64,000 nt of DNA from Ruegeria sp. 6PALISEP08 (GTDB lineage: Bacteria > Pseudomonadota > Alphaproteobacteria > Rhodobacterales > Rhodobacteraceae), in NCBI RefSeq assembly GCF_001238295.1, contig NZ_LGXZ01000001.1:248001-312000 (forward strand), written 5' to 3'. Position numbers and translations under genes: made by a program. Under the pieces are notes generated by a model. It was not told the DNA's origin and ran no database searches. It worked only from the letters and a program-made list of their open reading frames with translations. Below are positions 52,842 to 62,256 of this stretch, in pieces. Every line of letters starts with the position of its first letter. Position 1 is the first letter of the stretch.

Positions 52842-53744
52842 ATGAGTCTCTGGATCCCTGTCACCATCGCCGCCGCCAGTTTTCAGACGGTACGTTTCAT
52901 GCTGCAAAAATCCCTGAGCAGCGTGAAACTGTCTGCGGTTGGCGCTACGTTTGCGCGTTTTGCCTATTCCATGCCGTTGGCTGTCGCGGGGTTGCTGGTC
53001 GCTTTGCATGTGACGGGGGCAAGCCTGCCACCTCTCAGCCCTTTGTTCTGGACCTACGCGGTGATCGGCGGAACTGCGCAGATACTGGCGACGATTTGCG
53101 TTGTTGCCCTGTTCAAACAGCGCAATTTTGCGGTGGGGATCACCTTCAAGAAAACCGAAGTGATTCAAACTGCGATTGTCGGCTTTCTGGTTCTGGATGA
53201 TCGCGTTTCATCAGGTGCGCTGGTGGCTATTGTGTTGGGTCTTGCCGCGGTTCTGCTGCTTTCGAAAACACCTGGCGGCGATGCGGCTTGGTGGCGACAT
53301 CTGACCAACCGCGCCTCACAACTTGGGCTTGGCTCGGGCGTTTTGTTTGCCTTTTCCGCCGTCAGCTATCGCGGCGCTTCGCTGCAACTGGGCGACGTCG
53401 ATGCGTGGTTCCGGGCACTGGTCACTCTGGCCGCCGTTGTCACGTTTCAGTTCGTCAGCATGGGGCTTTGGCTGTTGTGGCGGGACCGGTCCGAGCTGAT
53501 CGCAGTCTGGCAAACACGGTCTACCGGTGTGTTTGTCGGGCTGACCAGTCTGGGTGGATCGTTCTGCTGGTTCTGGGCTTTCACCTTGCAAAACGCGGCA
53601 TACGTCAAAGCGCTGGGTCAGGTCGAACTGCTCCTCAGCCTGATGGCCTCGATCCTGGTGTTCCGCGAAACGATCACCCGGCGAGAGATCGCCGGAATGA
53701 CCTTGCTGGGGTTTTCGATACTGGCGCTTGTGATGGCGATTTAA
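52842..53744 (+). CDS. EamA (DMT superfamily) transporter
   Basis: A 300-residue membrane protein with about ten helices. Characteristic points are ATFARFAYSMPLAVAGLLVAL, VALFKQRNFAVGITFKKTEVIQTAIVGFLVLDDRVS and, at the end, FRETITRREIAGMTLLGFSILALVM. The lysine-glutamate pair in FKKTEVIQ marks the subgroup seen near amine metabolism genes, though its substrate is unknown. It follows the desaturase after 21 bases and its end overlaps the helicase gene by four bases. Confidence 0.83.
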   Translation: MSLWIPVTIAAASFQTVRFMLQKSLSSVKLSAVGATFARFAYSMPLAVAGLLVALHVTGASLPPLSPLFWTYAVIGGTAQILATICVVALFKQRNFAVGITFKKTEVIQTAIVGFLVLDDRVSSGALVAIVLGLAAVLLLSKTPGGDAAWWRHLTNRASQLGLGSGVLFAFSAVSYRGASLQLGDVDAWFRALVTLAAVVTFQFVSMGLWLLWRDRSELIAVWQTRSTGVFVGLTSLGGSFCWFWAFTLQNAAYVKALGQVELLLSLMASILVFRETITRREIAGMTLLGFSILALVMAI

Positions 53745-55102
53745 CCAGCGCGACGCTCATCAAAACTGAGCGCAATGAAGCTGGGCAGATGATCACCCAT
53801 CCCCACAACGGCCGGACCGTTGTCGGTTTTGCGGCCCCGCCCGCGCCCTTTGGGTTCACGCTCTTTCCGGTTGTCCCTAGCGCTTTCCGATTCCCTGACA
53901 TTTTTCTCGGGCTTCGGTTGCTCAGACTTGGCTCTTTCGGGCTTGGGCTCTTCCTTGATCGGATTATCTATGCGCGGAATTTCTTTCTGGATCAGCTTTT
54001 CGATCGCAGTCAGGGCCTTTTCATCTCGGCCTGAGCAGATCGTAATTGCTTTACCTTCGCGCCCGGCGCGGCCGGTGCGGCCGATACGGTGTACATAATC
54101 CTCGGGGTGGCCGGGGACGTCGAAATTGAACACATGGCTGACGGCCGGAACGTCCAGACCGCGCGCAGCGACGTCCGACGCGACCAGCAGACGCAATGAT
54201 CCGTCGCGGAATCCGTCCAGTGTTTTCATCCGCTGTGACTGATCCAGATCGCCATGGATTGCTGACGCATCATAGCCATATTTCTTCAAAGATTTCGCGC
54301 AGATATCGACATCTGTTTTACGATTACAGAAGATGATCGCGTTGGTACACTTTTCACCCTCGGCGTCGATCAGTGCGCGCAGCACGTTGCGCTTCTGGCT
54401 TGCCTCACGATCCCGGCGGCCGCCTTTGAACATGACAACGCCCTGTTCGATCGTTTCAGATGCGGTCGCTTGGCGGGCGACTTCAACACGAGCAGGGGCA
54501 GACAGGAAGGTATCTGTGATTCGTTCGATCTCGGATGCCATGGTCGCTGAGAAAAACAGCGTCTGCCGGGTGAACGGCGTCAGCGAGAAGATGCGTTCGA
54601 TATCAGGGATAAAGCCCATATCCAGCATCCGGTCGGCCTCATCCACCACCATGATCTGAACGCCGGTCAGCAACAGCTTGCCGCGTTCGAAGTGATCCAG
54701 CAGGCGACCCGGTGTGGCGATTAGAACGTCAACGCCCCGGTCGATCAGCGCATCTTGTTCCTTGAAGCTGACGCCGCCGATCAGCAGCGCCTTGGTCAGC
54801 TTTACATTTTTGGCATAGGTATCGAAATTCTCGGCTACCTGCGCGGCCAGTTCCCGCGTCGGGCACAGAACCAGCGAACGCGGCATCCGCGCACGTGCGC
54901 GGCCACGGGCCAGCAGGGTGATCATCGGCAGGGTAAAGCTGGCGGTTTTGCCAGTGCCTGTCTGCGCTATCCCCAGAACATCGCGCCCTTCCAGAGCGGG
55001 CGGAATCGCGCCCTCCTGAATCGGAGTGGGGGTTTCGTACCCGGCTTCCTCAATGGCTTTGAGGACCTTCGGGTTCAGGTTCAGTTCGTTGAATTTTGTC
55101 AT
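53741..55102 (-). CDS. DEAD-box RNA helicase (RhlE type)
   Basis: A 453-residue ATP-dependent RNA helicase. All helicase motifs are present: FNELNLNPKVLKAIEEAGYETPTPIQEGAIP (Q motif), AQTGTGKTASF, PTRELAAQ, TPGRLLDH, VVDEADRMLDMGF, FFSATM, and in the second domain IIFCNRKTDVD, SDVAARGLDVPAVSHVFNFD and HRIGRTGRAGREGKA. The C-terminus is a basic, RGRG-containing tail. I chose the ATG at 55102; a longer frame to 55231 has no good ribosome-binding site. Confidence 0.93.
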   Translation of the reverse strand: MTKFNELNLNPKVLKAIEEAGYETPTPIQEGAIPPALEGRDVLGIAQTGTGKTASFTLPMITLLARGRARARMPRSLVLCPTRELAAQVAENFDTYAKNVKLTKALLIGGVSFKEQDALIDRGVDVLIATPGRLLDHFERGKLLLTGVQIMVVDEADRMLDMGFIPDIERIFSLTPFTRQTLFFSATMASEIERITDTFLSAPARVEVARQATASETIEQGVVMFKGGRRDREASQKRNVLRALIDAEGEKCTNAIIFCNRKTDVDICAKSLKKYGYDASAIHGDLDQSQRMKTLDGFRDGSLRLLVASDVAARGLDVPAVSHVFNFDVPGHPEDYVHRIGRTGRAGREGKAITICSGRDEKALTAIEKLIQKEIPRIDNPIKEEPKPERAKSEQPKPEKNVRESESARDNRKEREPKGRGRGRKTDNGPAVVGMGDHLPSFIALSFDERRAG

Positions 55103-55287
55103 GTAAGTCCGGTTTTTGCGGACACTTGACCTGGCCCGCGCGTCTAAGATGTGCCGGGCCCGGTTGGCCATGCGCGCAATGCGCCGTATCGGCTTGATGG
55201 CGGACATAACAAAAACGTTGGTCAGGGTCAAATGAAGACCGCTTAATCCAGGTTGCGCGGCAGCGTGTCAGGATTTTTCGCAACAAT

Positions 55288-56217
55288 TCAGCAGGTTCCG
55301 GGGAAGTGTTTCGCCAGTTTTTTGTCCAGGTCCAAGGGGCGGTGACGCAACAGGCCATGCTGGTCCAAACGGGCGCGGATATTGGGGTCTGCGCCGCTCA
55401 TCTCATCGTAAAACGCGCGCAGCCCGTCCATGCCTTGTTCGGCCTCGATCCAGTTGAACAATTCGTTTTTGTTCAGACCACCCTGTTCTCGCGGCACATT
55501 GGGGGCCATGCCTGCCTGATACGAGCCACGATTCTTGCGAAATTGATAATGCCCGATCCAGTGGTCCCAATCCGGTGCATGCCGGTGGCACAGATCGACG
55601 TCCGGAAGCTCGAACTTGCAGGGCAGCAATTTTTTGTTCTGATACAGGTTGTGGATGCGAAAGCTCAGCTTTTCCAATCCTGTCCGCACAAAAAGCTTGC
55701 CCTGCACGTGGCTCAGGAAGCCGCCGAGGATGAAGGCTCCATAGGTCGGGTAAAGCGTTTCGACCAGGCTGTTCCGCCCGGGGCTTTGGGGGATATGTGC
55801 CTTGTACAGATCCACGCCCCCTGCCAGTGCCTCGATCGGACGGACACGCGCCGCGTGAACATGGCGCGGCACCTCTTGCAGCGTGCCTGCAATCGGTTTT
55901 GCGGACCACAGGAACTCGTCCACATCGATATGTGCCAGCCAATCCATCGGTGTGGACCGATAGGTGAGCGTGGCATTAAGGGACTGGCGGACCTGATGTT
56001 TCTCGGGGCGCGGGCGACCTTGCTTTTGCCAGAAGGCGTCATCGCACAGTTGCACCTGCACTCGGGGGTGATCGTCGAGCGCCTGGAAGGTGCGTGGGTT
56101 GGGCTCGTCCATGAAGACATACAGAACATCCACCTCCAGATCGAGGTGATGCGCCGCGAACCGAAGAACGTCTTCGGTCGGGCCCCGGACCATGGACACG
56201 ATCCCCCAGGTGGTCAT
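55288..56217 (-). CDS. Glycosyltransferase family 2-like protein
   Basis: A 309-residue protein. The N-terminal part has the pattern WGIVSMVRGPTEDVLRFAAHHLDLEVD, HIDVDEFLW (the DxD-like metal site at about 97-103) and the C-terminal RIHNLYQNKKLLP and HRHAPDWDHWIGHYQFRKNRGSYQAG. It resembles the Glyco_tranf_2_4 group whose genes sit in surface-sugar or stress-related loci. Sugar and acceptor are unknown. It overlaps the upstream gene by four bases (ATGA), forming a two-gene unit. Confidence 0.75.
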   Translation of the reverse strand: MTTWGIVSMVRGPTEDVLRFAAHHLDLEVDVLYVFMDEPNPRTFQALDDHPRVQVQLCDDAFWQKQGRPRPEKHQVRQSLNATLTYRSTPMDWLAHIDVDEFLWSAKPIAGTLQEVPRHVHAARVRPIEALAGGVDLYKAHIPQSPGRNSLVETLYPTYGAFILGGFLSHVQGKLFVRTGLEKLSFRIHNLYQNKKLLPCKFELPDVDLCHRHAPDWDHWIGHYQFRKNRGSYQAGMAPNVPREQGGLNKNELFNWIEAEQGMDGLRAFYDEMSGADPNIRARLDQHGLLRHRPLDLDKKLAKHFPGTC

Positions 56218-56957
56218 TTGCGCGGCTTGCGTGTTTGGCGCATATGTTCCAGTCGACGGAATATACTGCCGGGGTCCTGGTTCAGCTCGGTCATCAGATG
56301 ATCGACCAGCGCCGAGATAGTGGGATCATTCAAAGCCTTGGTCCAGACCGGAGCGATCAGATTCACGTCCAGACCGCCTTTCTGCAGGGAAAATCCCCGC
56401 ATCTGATAGGGAAGGGGGGCGTGGTTTTTGTCTTGATACTGAAACGCTGTCTCGGGCGGCAGGCCCGAGAAGAGCCGCTCGTATTCATACAGCTTCATCA
56501 TGCCGAACAGTATCCGCAGGGCGTGGCCAACCTCGCGCTGGGTTGCGGTTTGCCCGTGATCGGCAAAGGTCTGTACCGAAGACACCAGCCACCGCAGATC
56601 AAGCGCGCTCAAAAGGTGTTCTGATTGCTCTTGCCACAGGCGGCAAAACAGGGCTGGTGCATGACGCGGAAAAGACCGTTTCCGCAGGTTCGAGATCAAT
56701 TGAGCATTCAGAAAGGCAAGCTCGGAATTCCCCACGAATTCCCTGGCAATCTGGGCGCGTTTGCGTTGCCAGCGCGTATTGCGGCCGGGTGGCAGTGCGG
56801 TGGCCGATTCAGGCACCTTCTGCCGGGCCAACGCGTCCAGATCGACGTCCAGATCGGGCAGGGGATCGATGCCAAACTGAAACGGGTTGCGCCGGGATTC
56901 GTAGCGGTCCAGCATCTGCGGCAGGCCGCCCGGAAAAGTCAGGTCGTCGTCACTCAT
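56214..56957 (-). CDS. Conserved protein of unknown function
   Basis: A 247-residue, mostly helical, hydrophilic protein without signal or membrane segment. It has an acidic start (SDDDLTFPGGLPQMLDRYE), a middle with RNTRWQRKRAQIAREFVGNSELAFLNAQLISNLRKR, and a core HLLSALDLRWLVSSVQTFADHG and LRILFGMMKLYEYERLFSGL. I do not recognise it. Its stop overlaps the glycosyltransferase start, so it most likely serves the same process. Confidence 0.65.
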   Translation of the reverse strand: MSDDDLTFPGGLPQMLDRYESRRNPFQFGIDPLPDLDVDLDALARQKVPESATALPPGRNTRWQRKRAQIAREFVGNSELAFLNAQLISNLRKRSFPRHAPALFCRLWQEQSEHLLSALDLRWLVSSVQTFADHGQTATQREVGHALRILFGMMKLYEYERLFSGLPPETAFQYQDKNHAPLPYQMRGFSLQKGGLDVNLIAPVWTKALNDPTISALVDHLMTELNQDPGSIFRRLEHMRQTRKPRK

Positions 56958-57006
56958 GCGCGCAGGATTGCACAGCCGGGTTCAGCTGCGCAATCAGCCA
57001 GTTGCC

Positions 57007-58611
57007 TCAGGTCATCATCTCTTTGGTGGCGGTCAGGTTCAGCGCCGGATAGTCGCGCACGACCCGGTCGATATCCCATTGCAGGCGGGTCAGGTAAACG
57101 ATGTCACCGTCGTGATCATGGGCGATATGCTGCTTGTTGGCATTCACGAACTTTTCAACCTCGGCCTTTTCACCGTTGACCCAGCGGGCCGACGTGAATT
57201 GCGAAGCCTCAAAGCGTACGGGCAGGCCATATTCCATCTCGATCCGACTGGCGAGCACTTCGAATTGCAGCGCGCCGACGACGCCGACGATAAACCCCGA
57301 GCCGATCGAAGGTTTGAACACCTTGGCCGCGCCTTCTTCGGCGAATTGCATCAGCGCCTTCTCCAGATGCTTCGCTTTCATCGGGTCGCCGGGGCGCACT
57401 GTTTGCAGCAATTCCGGTGCGAAAGAGGGGATGCCGGTGACGCGGATCGCTTCACCTTCGGTCAGCGTATCACCAATGCGCAGTTGCCCGTGGTTGGGGA
57501 TGCCGATGATATCTCCGGCCCATGCCTCTTCCGCCAATTCCCGGTCAGAAGCCAGGAACAACACAGGGTTGGAAATTGCCATCGGCTTTTTCGACCGCAC
57601 ATGGGTCAGCTTCATGCCGCGCTTGAAGTGACCGCTTGCCATGCGGACAAAGGCAACCCGGTCGCGGTGCTTGGGATCCATGTTGGCTTGCACCTTGAAA
57701 ACAAACCCGGAGACTTTCTTTTCGTCCGGCGAAATCTGGCGGGGTTCAGCGGATTGAACCTGCGGCTGCGGGCCATAGGCACCGATGCCTTCCATCAGTT
57801 CCTTGACGCCGAACGAATTGATGGCCGAACCGAACCAGATCGGCGTCATATGCCCTTCCAGTACCGCCTGTGGGTCAAGCTTGGGCAGCAACTCGCGCGC
57901 CATCTCGACCTCTTCCAGCAGTTTTTCCAGCAGATGCTCGGGCACGTGCTCGGCCAGTTTCGGGTCGTCCAGACCGTTGATCTCGATGCTTTCTGCCACC
58001 TTGTTGCGGTCGGCGCGGTCCATCAGTTCCAGCCGGTCGCGCAGCATGTCGTAACAGCCAATGAAGTCGCGACCTACACCGATCGGCCACGCGGCAGGCG
58101 TGACGTCGATGGCCAGCATTTCCTGAATTTCGTCGATGATCTCGAACGTGTCGCGGCTTTCGCGGTCCATCTTGTTACAGAAGGTCAGGATCGGCAGATC
58201 GCGCAGGCGGCAGACCTCGAACAGCTTCTGGGTCTGGCTTTCCACACCTTTCGCGCCGTCGATCACCATTACGGCCGCGTCCACGGCGGTCAGCGTGCGA
58301 TAGGTATCCTCGGAAAAATCCGAGTGACCGGGTGTGTCCACCAGATTGAAGCGGAAGTTTTCATAGTCAAACGACATCGCCGAGGCCGAGACCGAGATGC
58401 CCCGATCCTTTTCCATCTGCATGAAGTCCGACCGCGTCCGTCGTGCCTCGCCTTTGGCGCGCACCTGTCCCGCCATCTGGATCGCGCCGCCGTACAAAAG
58501 GAACTTTTCCGTCAGCGTGGTCTTGCCCGCATCCGGATGCGAGATGATGGCGAATGTCCGGCGCCGGGCAATCTGGGGCGGCAAGGCGGGTTGGTTCGAG
58601 GTGTCAAGCAT
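57007..58611 (-). CDS. prfC: Peptide chain release factor 3
   Basis: RF3 is a GTPase that removes RF1 and RF2 from the ribosome after peptide release. The 534-residue protein has the G motifs SHPDAGKTTL, DTPGHSDFSED and FCNKMDRESRD. The effector loop lies around RRTRSDFMQMEKDRGISVSASAM, and the domain 2/3 segments are VQANMDPKHRDRVAFVRMASG and GVVGALQFEVLASRIEMEYGL. The start is the ATG at 58611; the frame runs further upstream over the shared promoter without a reasonable start. Confidence 0.95.
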   Translation of the reverse strand: MLDTSNQPALPPQIARRRTFAIISHPDAGKTTLTEKFLLYGGAIQMAGQVRAKGEARRTRSDFMQMEKDRGISVSASAMSFDYENFRFNLVDTPGHSDFSEDTYRTLTAVDAAVMVIDGAKGVESQTQKLFEVCRLRDLPILTFCNKMDRESRDTFEIIDEIQEMLAIDVTPAAWPIGVGRDFIGCYDMLRDRLELMDRADRNKVAESIEINGLDDPKLAEHVPEHLLEKLLEEVEMARELLPKLDPQAVLEGHMTPIWFGSAINSFGVKELMEGIGAYGPQPQVQSAEPRQISPDEKKVSGFVFKVQANMDPKHRDRVAFVRMASGHFKRGMKLTHVRSKKPMAISNPVLFLASDRELAEEAWAGDIIGIPNHGQLRIGDTLTEGEAIRVTGIPSFAPELLQTVRPGDPMKAKHLEKALMQFAEEGAAKVFKPSIGSGFIVGVVGALQFEVLASRIEMEYGLPVRFEASQFTSARWVNGEKAEVEKFVNANKQHIAHDHDGDIVYLTRLQWDIDRVVRDYPALNLTATKEMMT

Positions 58612-58720
58612 AAGCGCGCGTATATGCGGTGAATCCTGCCGAAGCAAGACAAAGGGGGTGGTTCGAATCATACGTCTGTGGCAATAAGAACATATAGTGA
58701 ACAAATTATGGAGTGGATCA

Positions 58721-59083
58721 ATGAATTTGAAAGAGATCGCCGACGAATTGGTGGCCGGTTGCCGGGAAAATCGTGCCAAAGAGAACCTTGAAAAGCTTTA
58801 CGCCCCTGACGCCGTTTCGGTCGAAGGGCAGGACTTTCAGGGAATGGGTCGGGAAACCAAAGGGGTCGAAGCCATCCGTGGCAAGCATGAGTGGTGGGAA
58901 AACGCCCATGAGGTTTCCGGTGCGTCCGTCAGTGACCCGTTTCCCCATGGCGACGACCGTTTTGCCGTGATCTTCGAAGTGCAGGGCAAGGTGAAGGAAA
59001 GCGGTGAAGCGTTCGATATGCGCGAAGTGGGTGTTTATCACGTCGCTGACGGCAAGATCGTTCGGGAAGAGTTCTTCTATTAA
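58721..59083 (+). CDS. NTF2/SnoaL-like small protein
   Basis: A 120-residue protein that looks like a single NTF2-like (SnoaL) fold: LYAPDAVSVEGQDFQGMGRETKGVEAIRGKHEWWENAHEVSG, then FAVIFEVQGKVKESGEAFDMREVGVYHVADGKIVREEFFY. Such proteins may be isomerases, hydrolases or ligand carriers. The function is unknown. The gene is divergent from prfC, 110 bases away, and 73 bases before an SDR gene. Confidence 0.78.
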   Translation: MNLKEIADELVAGCRENRAKENLEKLYAPDAVSVEGQDFQGMGRETKGVEAIRGKHEWWENAHEVSGASVSDPFPHGDDRFAVIFEVQGKVKESGEAFDMREVGVYHVADGKIVREEFFY

Positions 59084-59156
59084 TCACCAAGCCGTTTCTG
59101 GTCTTCCCTGTCTGGCCGGTGCTAGACATGCGGCAATGACTGACAGGGAGGATCCG

Positions 59157-59936
59157 ATGGATCTGGGAATTCGAGGAAAACGCGCGCTGGTTTGTGCCAG
59201 CAGCAAAGGGTTAGGTCTGGGCTGTGCTGAGGCTTTGGCGGCTGCCGGTGTGAACCTTGTGATGAATGCACGTGGTTCTGACGCTTTGGAGGCCGAGGCG
59301 GCTCGACTGCGGTCAGAGCATGGCGTTGAGGTGCAGACGGTCGCATGTGACGTGACAACCGCCGAGGGTCAGGAACAGGTCATAGACGCCGCGCAGGACG
59401 TTGATATTCTTGTGACAAACGCAGGCGGACCTCCTCCGGGAATGTGGTTGGACTGGGAGCGCGATGATTTCATCAAGGCGCTGGACGCCAACATGCTGAC
59501 CCCGATTGCGTTCATGAAAGCCCTGCTTCCCGGAATGATGGACAAGGGCTGGGGTCGTGTGGTGAATATCACCTCGCAATCCGTGCGTGCGCCGATTGCG
59601 GTTCTGGGCTTGTCGAATGCGGCACGGACCGGATTGACCGGATATGTGGCGGGAACGGCCCGTCAGGTTGCGCCTCATGGCGTCACAATCAACAACCTGT
59701 TGCCGGGTATTCATGCCACGGATCGAGCGGATTCGCTGGACAGCGGGGTGGCAGCGCAGCAGGGCATCACGATGGACGAAGCGCGCGCCAACCGCGCGGC
59801 GACAATTCCGGCTCGACGTTATGGCTCGCGGCTGGAGTTTGGTGCGACCTGCGCATTCCTGTGCTCGCAACACGCGGGCTTCATTGTCGGCCAGAACATC
59901 CTGCTGGATGGCGGCGCGACCAATGTGACGATGTGA
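59157..59936 (+). CDS. SDR family oxidoreductase
   Basis: A 259-residue short-chain dehydrogenase of the subgroup starting with IRGKRALVCASSKGLGLGCAEALAAAG, in which the NAD(P) motif reads CASSKGLG. It continues with NAGGPPPG, NITSQSVRAPIAVLGLSNAARTGLTGYV. The catalytic Tyr-x-x-x-Lys is replaced by SNAAR, so classical SDR chemistry is not certain. AGGGAGG precedes the ATG at 59157. It is followed after two bases by the alkylation-repair gene, a strong sign of one operon. Confidence 0.82.
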   Translation: MDLGIRGKRALVCASSKGLGLGCAEALAAAGVNLVMNARGSDALEAEAARLRSEHGVEVQTVACDVTTAEGQEQVIDAAQDVDILVTNAGGPPPGMWLDWERDDFIKALDANMLTPIAFMKALLPGMMDKGWGRVVNITSQSVRAPIAVLGLSNAARTGLTGYVAGTARQVAPHGVTINNLLPGIHATDRADSLDSGVAAQQGITMDEARANRAATIPARRYGSRLEFGATCAFLCSQHAGFIVGQNILLDGGATNVTM

Positions 59937-59938
59937 CT

Positions 59939-61051
59939 ATGGCGCAGGGTTATTCGTTAAAGGATCAGTTATTCAACGCTGATAAGACGCGCTATATCAG
60001 TGGGTTATTTGCGAGTGCTGAACCGGCGTTCGATGCCTCGGCGTTTCAGGCGCAAGTCATGTCGCGCCTGCCTGAACTGGAATTGAAAGAGCGTATGGCC
60101 TGGATCGCAACGTGCCTGCAACAGGCCGTGCCGGGGGATTTGCCAGCGGTTGCTCCGGTGATCCTGCGTGCCTTGCCACCGCCTTTGGATCCCACGAAAA
60201 CAGATGATGATTTCGGGGATTTCATCTTTGGACCATTGGGTGAGTGGGTCGCAGACATCGGGCTGGATCACGTGGATCTGGCATTGGATGTTCTGGAAGA
60301 GTTAACCCAGCGGTTTTCAATGGAATGGGCCATTCGGCCCTTTCTGAACCATGACCCGGACAAAGTGCTGGGGCGGATGCAGGACTGGTGCACCCATGAC
60401 AGCTATCATGTGCGCCGATTGGTCAGCGAGGGCACACGACCCCGGTTGCCTTGGGGGCAGGGTATTGATCTTGGGCTGACCGATCCGCTGCCTCTTTTGG
60501 ACCGGCTGCACAGTGACACCACCAGGTATGTGACGCGGTCAGTGGCCAATCACCTGAACGACATCACGAAGAAGGACCCGGATTTGGTGCTGGGGCGTCT
60601 GGGCGATTGGCGCTCTGAGGGACGTCAGGTCGCGGCAGAGCTGGACTGGATAACCTCTCATACGCTGCGCGGCCTTGTCAAAGCGGGGCATCCGGAAGCA
60701 ATGAAGATGCTGGGATATGATCCGGATGCTGGTATTGCGGTTGTGATTGATCTGATTTCCGAAGCGCGCATTGGCGAGGCGCTTGAGTTTTCGGTTGAAC
60801 TGAGCGGGCATGGTGAACAACCGGTTCTGGTCGATTATATTATTCACTTTCAACGCCCTGGGGGGAAAACCTCAGCTAAGGTTCATAAGCTGAAGCAGGC
60901 AGCTTTGAAAGGCGGCAAGCTGAAGCTGGCCAAGCGTCACAAGTTTAAGGGTGATGCCACGACGTTCAAGCTGGTGCCCGGAGCACATCGGTTGGAAGTT
61001 CAGGTAAACGGTGTAATCCGCGCTGGATTGGATTTTGATCTGCTGGGCTAA
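59939..61051 (+). CDS. AlkC-like DNA alkylation repair protein
   Basis: A 370-residue protein with helical HEAT-like repeats over roughly residues 40-240 (TRYISGLFASAEP, ELELKERMAWIATCLQQ, LDVLEELTQRFSMEWAIRPFLNHDPDKVLGRMQDWCTHDSYHVRRLVSEGTRPRLPWG). It ends in a beta-rich domain (KHKLKQAALKGGKLKLAKRHKF, FKLVPGAHRLEVQVNG). The WAIRPFL and RRLVSEGTRPRLPWG segments match the AlkC/AlkD-type glycosylases that remove alkylated bases. The assignment is by recalled pattern. It starts two bases after the SDR stop. Confidence 0.84.
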   Translation: MAQGYSLKDQLFNADKTRYISGLFASAEPAFDASAFQAQVMSRLPELELKERMAWIATCLQQAVPGDLPAVAPVILRALPPPLDPTKTDDDFGDFIFGPLGEWVADIGLDHVDLALDVLEELTQRFSMEWAIRPFLNHDPDKVLGRMQDWCTHDSYHVRRLVSEGTRPRLPWGQGIDLGLTDPLPLLDRLHSDTTRYVTRSVANHLNDITKKDPDLVLGRLGDWRSEGRQVAAELDWITSHTLRGLVKAGHPEAMKMLGYDPDAGIAVVIDLISEARIGEALEFSVELSGHGEQPVLVDYIIHFQRPGGKTSAKVHKLKQAALKGGKLKLAKRHKFKGDATTFKLVPGAHRLEVQVNGVIRAGLDFDLLG

Positions 61052-61158
61052 AGCTGCGCCGGAAGGCTCACGGTTTCGTCAGAAACACCTTCCCCGGATT
61101 GCGAACGAGAGGTAGCTGCATTAGCTGCGATGCAACCACTTACAAGGGGAAGAGCGCG

Positions 61159-62211
61159 ATGAAGCATGAATCGGTGCAGAATTATTATGGTGAAGTCCTG
61201 CAAAGCAGCGCGGATTTGCAGACCAACGCGTGCTGCACGCCCGATGACATGCCGGATCACGTCAAAAAGATCCTCTCGAAAGTCCATGACGAGGTGCTGA
61301 CCCGGTATTACGGCTGTGGTCTGATCGCGCCTCTGGATCTTGAAGGCATGTCGATCCTCGATCTGGGCTGCGGCGCGGGGCGTGACGTCTATGCCTTGTC
61401 GGCCATGGTGGGCGAAAAGGGTCGGGTGGTCGGTGTGGACATGACGCCCGAGCAGTTGGATGTTGCCCGCGCGCATCAGGACTATCATGCCCAAGCCTTT
61501 GGGCATGCAAAAAGCAACGTTGAATTCCATCACGGGTATATCGAAAAACTGGATGAACTGGACCTAGAACCGGGATCCTTCGATATCATCGTGTCGAACT
61601 GCGTGATCAACCTTGCAACCGACAAAGATGCTGTTCTGCGCGGCGCGCATCGGCTTCTGAAAGAGGGCGGCGAGATGTATTTCTCGGACGTCTACGCAGA
61701 CCGCCGTATCCCGCAGGCGATGGCCGAAGATGAGGTTCTGTATGGCGAATGCCTGTCGGGTGCTTTGTACTGGAATGACTTCCTGTCGATGGCGCGCAAA
61801 GCCGGTTTTGGTGATCCGCGTCGCAAGACGCACCGCCCGTTGACCATCGAAAACCCCGTGCTTGAAGCACGTGTGGCCCCGCTGAAATTCCTGTCGGCCA
61901 CCTACCGCCTTTTCAAACTGCCCGCGCTGGAACCGGCCTGTGAAGACTATGGTCAGGCGGTGATCTATAAGGGCACCGTGCCCAATGCGCCGCATGAGTT
62001 TGTTCTGGACGATCACCATATCATCGAAACCGGCAAGGTCTTTCCGGTCTGTGGCAACACATGGATGATGTTGCAGGATACACGGTTCGCGCGGCACTTT
62101 GATTTTATCGGCGACTTCTCGACCCATTACGGCATCTTCGATGGCTGCGGCGGTGAAAGCCCGTTTGAGGCCGTGGGTGAGGCCGCATCTTCGGGCGGTG
62201 GTTGCTGCTGA
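61159..62211 (+). CDS. arsM: Arsenite S-adenosylmethionine methyltransferase
   Basis: ArsM methylates arsenite to volatile or less toxic organic forms. The 350-residue protein has the SAM site ILDLGCGAGRDVY (about 66-78), NACCTPDD near the N-terminus, Cys148 in SNCVINL and Cys198 in GECLSGALYWNDF. The spacing of 50 residues between the last two equals that of the arsenic-binding pair known in characterised ArsM. The C-terminus ends in GGGCC, a possible extra metalloid site. The ATG at 61159 is chosen from similarity. No arsR or transporter is adjacent. Confidence 0.86.
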   Translation: MKHESVQNYYGEVLQSSADLQTNACCTPDDMPDHVKKILSKVHDEVLTRYYGCGLIAPLDLEGMSILDLGCGAGRDVYALSAMVGEKGRVVGVDMTPEQLDVARAHQDYHAQAFGHAKSNVEFHHGYIEKLDELDLEPGSFDIIVSNCVINLATDKDAVLRGAHRLLKEGGEMYFSDVYADRRIPQAMAEDEVLYGECLSGALYWNDFLSMARKAGFGDPRRKTHRPLTIENPVLEARVAPLKFLSATYRLFKLPALEPACEDYGQAVIYKGTVPNAPHEFVLDDHHIIETGKVFPVCGNTWMMLQDTRFARHFDFIGDFSTHYGIFDGCGGESPFEAVGEAASSGGGCC

Positions 62212-62256
62212 TCCCTTGCACCTGAGAGGCGGGGTTGCTATCCCCGCCCAAGCCCG

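Noticed and set aside
56956..58632. 558-codon frame opposite prfC
   Set aside because: Antisense shadow of a clearly recognised release factor 3 gene.
58600..58680. T-loop-like GGTTCGAATC near 58660
   Set aside because: The flanking bases do not pair as a T stem and no anticodon or acceptor arm can be drawn, so it is not a tRNA.
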